Source: Clostridiales bacterium (GTDB taxonomy: Bacteria > Bacillota > Clostridia > Christensenellales > Borkfalkiaceae). Taken from it: a stretch of DNA of 64,000 nt. Shown here one piece after another: positions 59,090 through 64,000 of the stretch; the first letter of the stretch is position 1; the number at the start of each line of letters is the position of its first letter. Made by a program: the position numbers and the translations under genes. The notes under the pieces are model-generated. The model worked only from the letters and a program-made list of their open reading frames with translations. It was not told the origin of the DNA and ran no database searches. The stretch is from NCBI GenBank assembly GCA_015055545.1, contig SVHY01000002.1, positions 38,612 to 102,611 on the forward strand. The letters run 5' to 3'.

Positions 59090-59662
59090 ATGATCGAAAA
59101 CGAAAAAGTAGAAGAAATGATGTTGGAGCTTGACGAAAAATCGGAAAACACCGTTAAGGCGCTTGAAAGCGATTACGGCGCAATTCGTACGGGTAGAGCG
59201 AATCCGCATATCTTGGATAAAATCGAAGTGGAAGCGTACGGCGGTATGAGCAAGCTTATCGAGCTTGGCAACGTGGCTACGTTAGACGCGCGTTGTTTGC
59301 AAATCAACCTTTGGGATAAATCGCTGTTGAAAGCGGTGGAAAAGGCGATTTTGCAATCGAATATCGGGATTACGCCTACCAACGATGGTCAGGTTATTCG
59401 CTTGGTGTTCCCCGTTATGACGGAAGAAAGAAGAAAGGAACTCGTAAAGCAAGCGAAAAAGACGGGCGAAGAAGCAAAGGTTGCTATTCGTAACCACCGC
59501 CGTGAAGCGATGGACGTGTTGAAGAAGATGAAGACGAGCAAGGAACTGTCCGAAGACGCGGTTGCGCTTTGCGAAGCGGACGTGGAAAAAGCGGTTTCGG
59601 GGTATATGAGCACGGTGGAAAGCATTATTTCCGCAAAAGAAAAAGAATTAATGTCTATTTAA
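59090..59662 (+). CDS. frr: Ribosome recycling factor
   Basis: GRANPHILDKIEVEAYGGMSKLIELGNV, RLVFPVMTEERRKELVKQAKKTGEEAKVAIRNHRR. Confidence 0.97.
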   Translation: MIENEKVEEMMLELDEKSENTVKALESDYGAIRTGRANPHILDKIEVEAYGGMSKLIELGNVATLDARCLQINLWDKSLLKAVEKAILQSNIGITPTNDGQVIRLVFPVMTEERRKELVKQAKKTGEEAKVAIRNHRREAMDVLKKMKTSKELSEDAVALCEADVEKAVSGYMSTVESIISAKEKELMSI

Positions 59663-59665
59663 TAT

Positions 59666-60400
59666 ATGGCGCGGAATAAAATAAAAGCGGGGACGAATAT
59701 CCCCAAACATATTTCAATTATTATGGACGGGAACGGGCGTTGGGCGAAAAAGCGGCTAATGCCCCGTTCCTTTGGTCATCAAATGGGTATGGAACGCATG
59801 GTCGGGCTTATCGAACACGCCTTTTCTCTCGGCGTGCAGTACGTTACCGTCTATGCGTTATCCACCGAAAATCTGAAACGCCCGCAGGACGAACTCGAAG
59901 GCTTGTACAACCTTATCCGTAAGCATTTTGCAACGTATATGGAGAGGCTCTGTAAAAACGGTATACGCCTTCGCGTAATCGGCGAAACGTCGCTCTTGCC
60001 CGACGACGTGCAGGAAATTTTACGCGCGTCCGAAGAAAAAACGGCGGAGAACACGGGGCGCGGGATTAACGTTGCGCTTTGCTACGGTTCGCGCGCGGAA
60101 ATGGTGCGTGCGGTGAATATAGCGGTGGAAAAGGGCGAAAGGGTAACGGAAGAGAGTTTGTCTAATTTGCTCTATACGGGTGGGCAACCCGACCCCGATT
60201 TGATGATTCGTACGGGCAAAGAAGTGCGCCTTTCCAACTTCTTACTCTATCAATCGGCGTACGCGGAATTGTATTTTTCCGATAAAATGTTCCCCGAATT
60301 TTCGGATAAGGACTTGGAAAAAGCGATTTTGTGGTTTTCACAGCGCACCCGCAGGTTTGGAAAAACAGACGAGCAATTAACAAAGGAGCAAAAGATATGA
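59666..60400 (+). CDS. uppS: Isoprenyl transferase / undecaprenyl diphosphate synthase
   Basis: HISIIMDGNGRWAKKR, YVTVYALSTENLKRP, PDPDLMIRTGKEVRLSNFLLYQSAYAELYF. Confidence 0.97.
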   Translation: MARNKIKAGTNIPKHISIIMDGNGRWAKKRLMPRSFGHQMGMERMVGLIEHAFSLGVQYVTVYALSTENLKRPQDELEGLYNLIRKHFATYMERLCKNGIRLRVIGETSLLPDDVQEILRASEEKTAENTGRGINVALCYGSRAEMVRAVNIAVEKGERVTEESLSNLLYTGGQPDPDLMIRTGKEVRLSNFLLYQSAYAELYFSDKMFPEFSDKDLEKAILWFSQRTRRFGKTDEQLTKEQKI

Positions 60401-61299
60401 AAATCCGTTTATTGAGCGGCTCGGTGTATATCGCGCTGCTTGCGGCGTTTTATTTAATGAAAATATTCGTGCCCGCCTACGGCGCGTTTTGTTTCGATGT
60501 GCTCGTGTACGCGTTTTCGCTGCTCGGCACGCGCGAAATGTTGCGCGCAATGGGCGATAAAGCGACGAAAGCAGAGCGCGGAATCGTAACGGCGTTTTCT
60601 ATCGTCTGTATTCCCGTGGTGGCGGCGGCGGAATATTTCTACGGCGCAGGCATAACGGCGGGCGCGGTTTGTCTGTTTGCGTTAGGTATAGTGCTTTTGT
60701 CGTTGTTCGTTTGCAAACACGAAGAAAGTACGCCTGAAAATATCGGCGTTGCACTCCTTTGCGCGGTATATCCCACGGTGCTTTTGTGCGTGCTTACGCT
60801 TGTAAACCACGCGTGTGTGGAAAGCGGTTCGCCGCTTTTTGGCGTGGCGTTCAACAGCGACCTTTTGATATTGTTCGTGTTCGTAATCTCGCCCGTAGCC
60901 GATTCCTTGGCGTACGTATTCGGTCGGTTCTTGCGTAAGTATTTCCCTAAGCAAATGGCGCCGAATATCAGCCCGAACAAAACGGTTGTCGGCGGCATTG
61001 GCGGACTTATCGGCGGTATGCTGGGTGCGCTCGTTTTGTATTTTGCGTATAACGCGGTTGCAGGGAGCTTTGTGGACGTGGGGCTGTGGTTGCCCGTATA
61101 TCTTGTCATCGGATTGTTTAGTGCGGTGGCGACGGCGTTCGGCGATTTGGTAGAAAGCTGTATAAAACGCAAAGTCGGTTTGAAAGACATGGGCAAAATT
61201 ATGCCCGGACACGGCGGCGTGTTAGATAGAATCGACGGCACGCTGTTTGCGAGTATCGTCGTGTATTTTGCATTTATCTTACTTCGGGCGGTGCTGTAA
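60397..61299 (+). CDS. cdsA: Phosphatidate cytidylyltransferase
   Basis: DSLAYVFGRFLRKYFPKQMAPNISPNKTVVGGIGGLIGGM, DLVESCIKRKVGLKDMGKIMPGHGGVLDRIDGTLF; ATGA overlap start at 60397. Confidence 0.95.
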   Translation: MKIRLLSGSVYIALLAAFYLMKIFVPAYGAFCFDVLVYAFSLLGTREMLRAMGDKATKAERGIVTAFSIVCIPVVAAAEYFYGAGITAGAVCLFALGIVLLSLFVCKHEESTPENIGVALLCAVYPTVLLCVLTLVNHACVESGSPLFGVAFNSDLLILFVFVISPVADSLAYVFGRFLRKYFPKQMAPNISPNKTVVGGIGGLIGGMLGALVLYFAYNAVAGSFVDVGLWLPVYLVIGLFSAVATAFGDLVESCIKRKVGLKDMGKIMPGHGGVLDRIDGTLFASIVVYFAFILLRAVL

Positions 61300-61300
61300 A

Positions 61301-62455
61301 ATGAAAACGATTGCGTTGATCGGTTCGACAGGTTCAATAGGACGACAGGTTTGTTCGGTGGTGCGTAGACACGCGGATAAATTCCAAGTAGAAAGTATCG
61401 TGGCTAACGCTTCCGCGGAAACGTTTTTAGAGCAGGTGCAGGAATTTAAACCCAAATACGCCGCGCTTGCCGACGAAACCGTGGGCAAACAAATTGCGAA
61501 TAAAATCCCAAGCGGTGTGAAATTTGCGTACGGGAAACAGGCGGCGGTAGATGCAATCGAATACGGCGATATCGCCTTTATCGCGGCGACGGGGTTTGCG
61601 GGCTTACAGTATTCTTTAAAAGCGGCGGCGCTCAAAAAAGACATCGCGCTTGCGAATAAAGAAACGCTCGTTTGCGGCGGGGAGCTGGTTATGCGCGAAG
61701 TAAAAAAAGCGCAAATCAACTTAATGCCCGTGGATAGCGAACATTCCGCGCTTTGGCAGGCGTTGCATTTTAACGCAAACGCACCGTTTAAGCGGCTGAT
61801 TATTACCGCGAGCGGCGGTCCGTTTTACGGAAAGAGCAGGCAAGAACTTGCTCTCGTTACACCCGAATCCGCGCTCAAACACCCCACTTGGAAGATGGGC
61901 GCGAAGATAACGATTGATTCGGCTACCCTTTTGAATAAAGGTTTTGAAGTGATAGAGGCAAAGTGGCTGTATAATTGCGGCTTGGAAAAAATAGCGACGG
62001 TGGTGCAACCCGAAAGCATTATCCATTCCATGGTGGAATTTGCCGACAACGGCATTTTGGCGCAAATGAGCTATCCTACGATGGAACTTCCTATCCAGCT
62101 TGCGCTTACCTATCCCGAGCGTTTGGATTGTAATTTACAACCGCTCGATTTTGAAAAGCTGGGCGCAATTCACTTCTTGCCTTTGAAAAAAGAAGATTTT
62201 CCGTGCTATGCGGCGGCGTTAAAATCTGCGGAAATGGGCGATAATTATTCGTGTGCGCTCAACGGCGCGGGGGAGGTTGCCGTTCACGCGTTTTTAAACG
62301 GCGAAATACCGTTCTTGGCGATTGCCGACGTTTTGGAAGAATCGCTCGAAAAAACTGAGCGTATAAAAATCGCCGATTACGGCGTATTAGAAGAAACGGA
62401 CGCGCGCGCTCGTGCGCTCGCGCGTGAATATATCGATAGGAGAAAAAACAAATGA
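61301..62455 (+). CDS. dxr: 1-deoxy-D-xylulose 5-phosphate reductoisomerase
   Basis: KTIALIGSTGSIGRQVCSVVRRH, ALANKETLVCGGELV, PVDSEHSALWQAL, HPTWKMGAKITIDSATLLNKGFEVIEA. Confidence 0.97.
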   Translation: MKTIALIGSTGSIGRQVCSVVRRHADKFQVESIVANASAETFLEQVQEFKPKYAALADETVGKQIANKIPSGVKFAYGKQAAVDAIEYGDIAFIAATGFAGLQYSLKAAALKKDIALANKETLVCGGELVMREVKKAQINLMPVDSEHSALWQALHFNANAPFKRLIITASGGPFYGKSRQELALVTPESALKHPTWKMGAKITIDSATLLNKGFEVIEAKWLYNCGLEKIATVVQPESIIHSMVEFADNGILAQMSYPTMELPIQLALTYPERLDCNLQPLDFEKLGAIHFLPLKKEDFPCYAAALKSAEMGDNYSCALNGAGEVAVHAFLNGEIPFLAIADVLEESLEKTERIKIADYGVLEETDARARALAREYIDRRKNK

Positions 62456-64000
62456 AAATGAAAAGAGTGTTGGCAGGGCTTTTCGCAGGCGTTTGGGCGT
62501 TTACCTTTGTGGCTTGTGAAAACGGAAAAACGACGACGGGCGGGGGTACGCCGCAAAGCAAAACGATTATCGATTTATACAGCTTTTTGCAACCGTACGA
62601 ATCGTATCAAGACGAGTTTACCATAGAGGATTTGCAAGAAGCCTTAGCGGAAGGCTGGGTGGATAGTGCGATTCTTACGAAAAACGGTTGTGAAATCTAC
62701 GGCGACGTGGAAGGCGGCGTAATAAATTTCGGTGAAGAAAGCACTTGTGCGCATAGATTTACCGTACCCACTACGCGTACGAATGCCAACTGTACGGAAT
62801 TTGGCTACGCGACGGCGGTTTGTTCCGTTTGCCGTGCTACGCAGTTTACTTTTACGGGCGCGCTTGGGCACGATTGGAAAATAGACGAACACTATATCAG
62901 CGACGTGCCGCATTATATATGTGACGATTGCGGCGCAACGCATACGGGGGCTTTGGACGGCAGTAATTCGGGTGGCGTTAGTAATGATGATCCCATGAAA
63001 GACGTTCTCCGTGTTTATAATCAGCAGGATGCGGTCGGTGATGCTTGGTTGGAAAATGCGGCAAAGCGTTTTGAAGAAAAATATGCGGACGTGTCTTTTT
63101 CGGAAGGTAAAGTCGGCGTACAGGTGATAGTATTGGGAACGACAAATGCTCAGGATATTACCAACTCTATGCAAACGTCAGGATATCAACTGTATTTCGC
63201 AAGACCGAACGAAAGCGTTTGGGAACTTACGCAAATGGGATTGCTGGCGGATATTTCCGACGTAGTTTGCGAACGGTTAGACGGCGAATATAAGAGTATT
63301 CAAGAAAAAATATACGCGGCAACCCGTAGTTCGTGTATGGGTGGCGACAACAAATATTACGCGTTGCCCCATTACGAGGCGTACGCAGGCTTAACCTACG
63401 ACGTGGATTTGTTTGAAGAAAAAAATCTGTTCTTTGCGGACGGGGAAACGAGCGATTATTACGATTCTCAATTTGGCACTGCGTATTTCGTGCAATCGGA
63501 ATACGATAGAAAATCGTGCGGGCCTGACGGGATTTACGATACGCAAGACGACGGTTTGCCCTCGTCCTTGGTAGAATTTTTAATCCTTTGCGATTATATG
63601 AAACAGGAAAAGAATATTACCCCGTTTACGTTTACGGGTGCATATCCGTATTATTCCAATATGTTGGTTTCCGCGCTTTGGGCATCGCTTGCAGGAGCGG
63701 ACGAAATGAAAGCGATGTATACCCTTGATAGCAACGGGACGGAAATAGACGTGATTACGGGGTGGTATGACGATGAAACGCCCACGGTGGAACGGGTAGT
63801 TATCACGCCCGACAACGCGTATAAGCTTTACGATTCTATGGCGCGCTATTACGCGACGGCAATTTTGGAAATTGCCGAAAACGAGGGTTGGTTTTCTGAT
63901 AGAAGTTATCAAGGGTCATGTACACATAAAGACGCGCAAAGTGAATTCATTCTTAACGGCATAAGCGGTAGAGAAGAAATCGGTATGCTGATCGAAGGCA
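62452..64000 (+). CDS. Extracellular solute-binding-protein-like lipoprotein with N-terminal Cys-rich insert; runs off the window end (not in ORF track)
   Basis: Manual translation MKMKRVLAGLFAGVWAFTFVACENGK lipobox; open frame to 64000; KDVLRVYNQQDAVGDAWLENAAKRFEEKYADV resembles SBP start. Confidence 0.75.
   Translation, partial: MKMKRVLAGLFAGVWAFTFVACENGKTTTGGGTPQSKTIIDLYSFLQPYESYQDEFTIEDLQEALAEGWVDSAILTKNGCEIYGDVEGGVINFGEESTCAHRFTVPTTRTNANCTEFGYATAVCSVCRATQFTFTGALGHDWKIDEHYISDVPHYICDDCGATHTGALDGSNSGGVSNDDPMKDVLRVYNQQDAVGDAWLENAAKRFEEKYADVSFSEGKVGVQVIVLGTTNAQDITNSMQTSGYQLYFARPNESVWELTQMGLLADISDVVCERLDGEYKSIQEKIYAATRSSCMGGDNKYYALPHYEAYAGLTYDVDLFEEKNLFFADGETSDYYDSQFGTAYFVQSEYDRKSCGPDGIYDTQDDGLPSSLVEFLILCDYMKQEKNITPFTFTGAYPYYSNMLVSALWASLAGADEMKAMYTLDSNGTEIDVITGWYDDETPTVERVVITPDNAYKLYDSMARYYATAILEIAENEGWFSDRSYQGSCTHKDAQSEFILNGISGREEIGMLIEG

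Overview
The window is chromosomal DNA that looks like an uncultured Bacillota/Clostridia-type bacterium. Support for this includes spmA/spmB-like genes, rsmA, metG, tatD, and a pyrH-frr-uppS-cdsA-dxr block. Much of it is a large modular surface-glycan locus in three parts: about 14.5-20.5 kb, 25.5-47.0 kb and 47.2-57.6 kb. The first module encodes GTs, an EpsG-like polymerase, a flippase and LicD. The second encodes an initiating sugar transferase, GTs, an EpsG-like polymerase, a flippase-GNAT fusion, two ATP-grasp ligases, a TRAP-like permease with a small TM partner, a DegT aminotransferase, RmlA/RmlB and CapE/F/G. The third encodes a CapD/PglF-type dehydratase, a DegT aminotransferase, a PglC-like initiating transferase, ATP-grasp, HAD, LicD, TagB/F-like, TagD and an O-antigen ligase. 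The most interesting signals are: (1) a translationally coupled, AT-rich cassette with a flippase-acetyltransferase fusion, tandem ATP-grasp enzymes and a TRAP-like permease inside the glycan locus, with ATP-grasp genes recurring beside DegT sugar aminotransferases in both large operons; this suggests an amino-sugar aminoacylation/export system. (2) A family of intergenic multi-hairpin repeats built on TGAATTG boxes, one copy bounded by exact 10-bp terminal inverted repeats. (3) A mosaic pair of paralogous glycosyltransferases suggesting gene conversion. (4) Several apparently leaderless promoters. No rRNA, tRNA or CRISPR array was recognised. All functional calls come from reading motifs and overall protein appearance; no database search was run.
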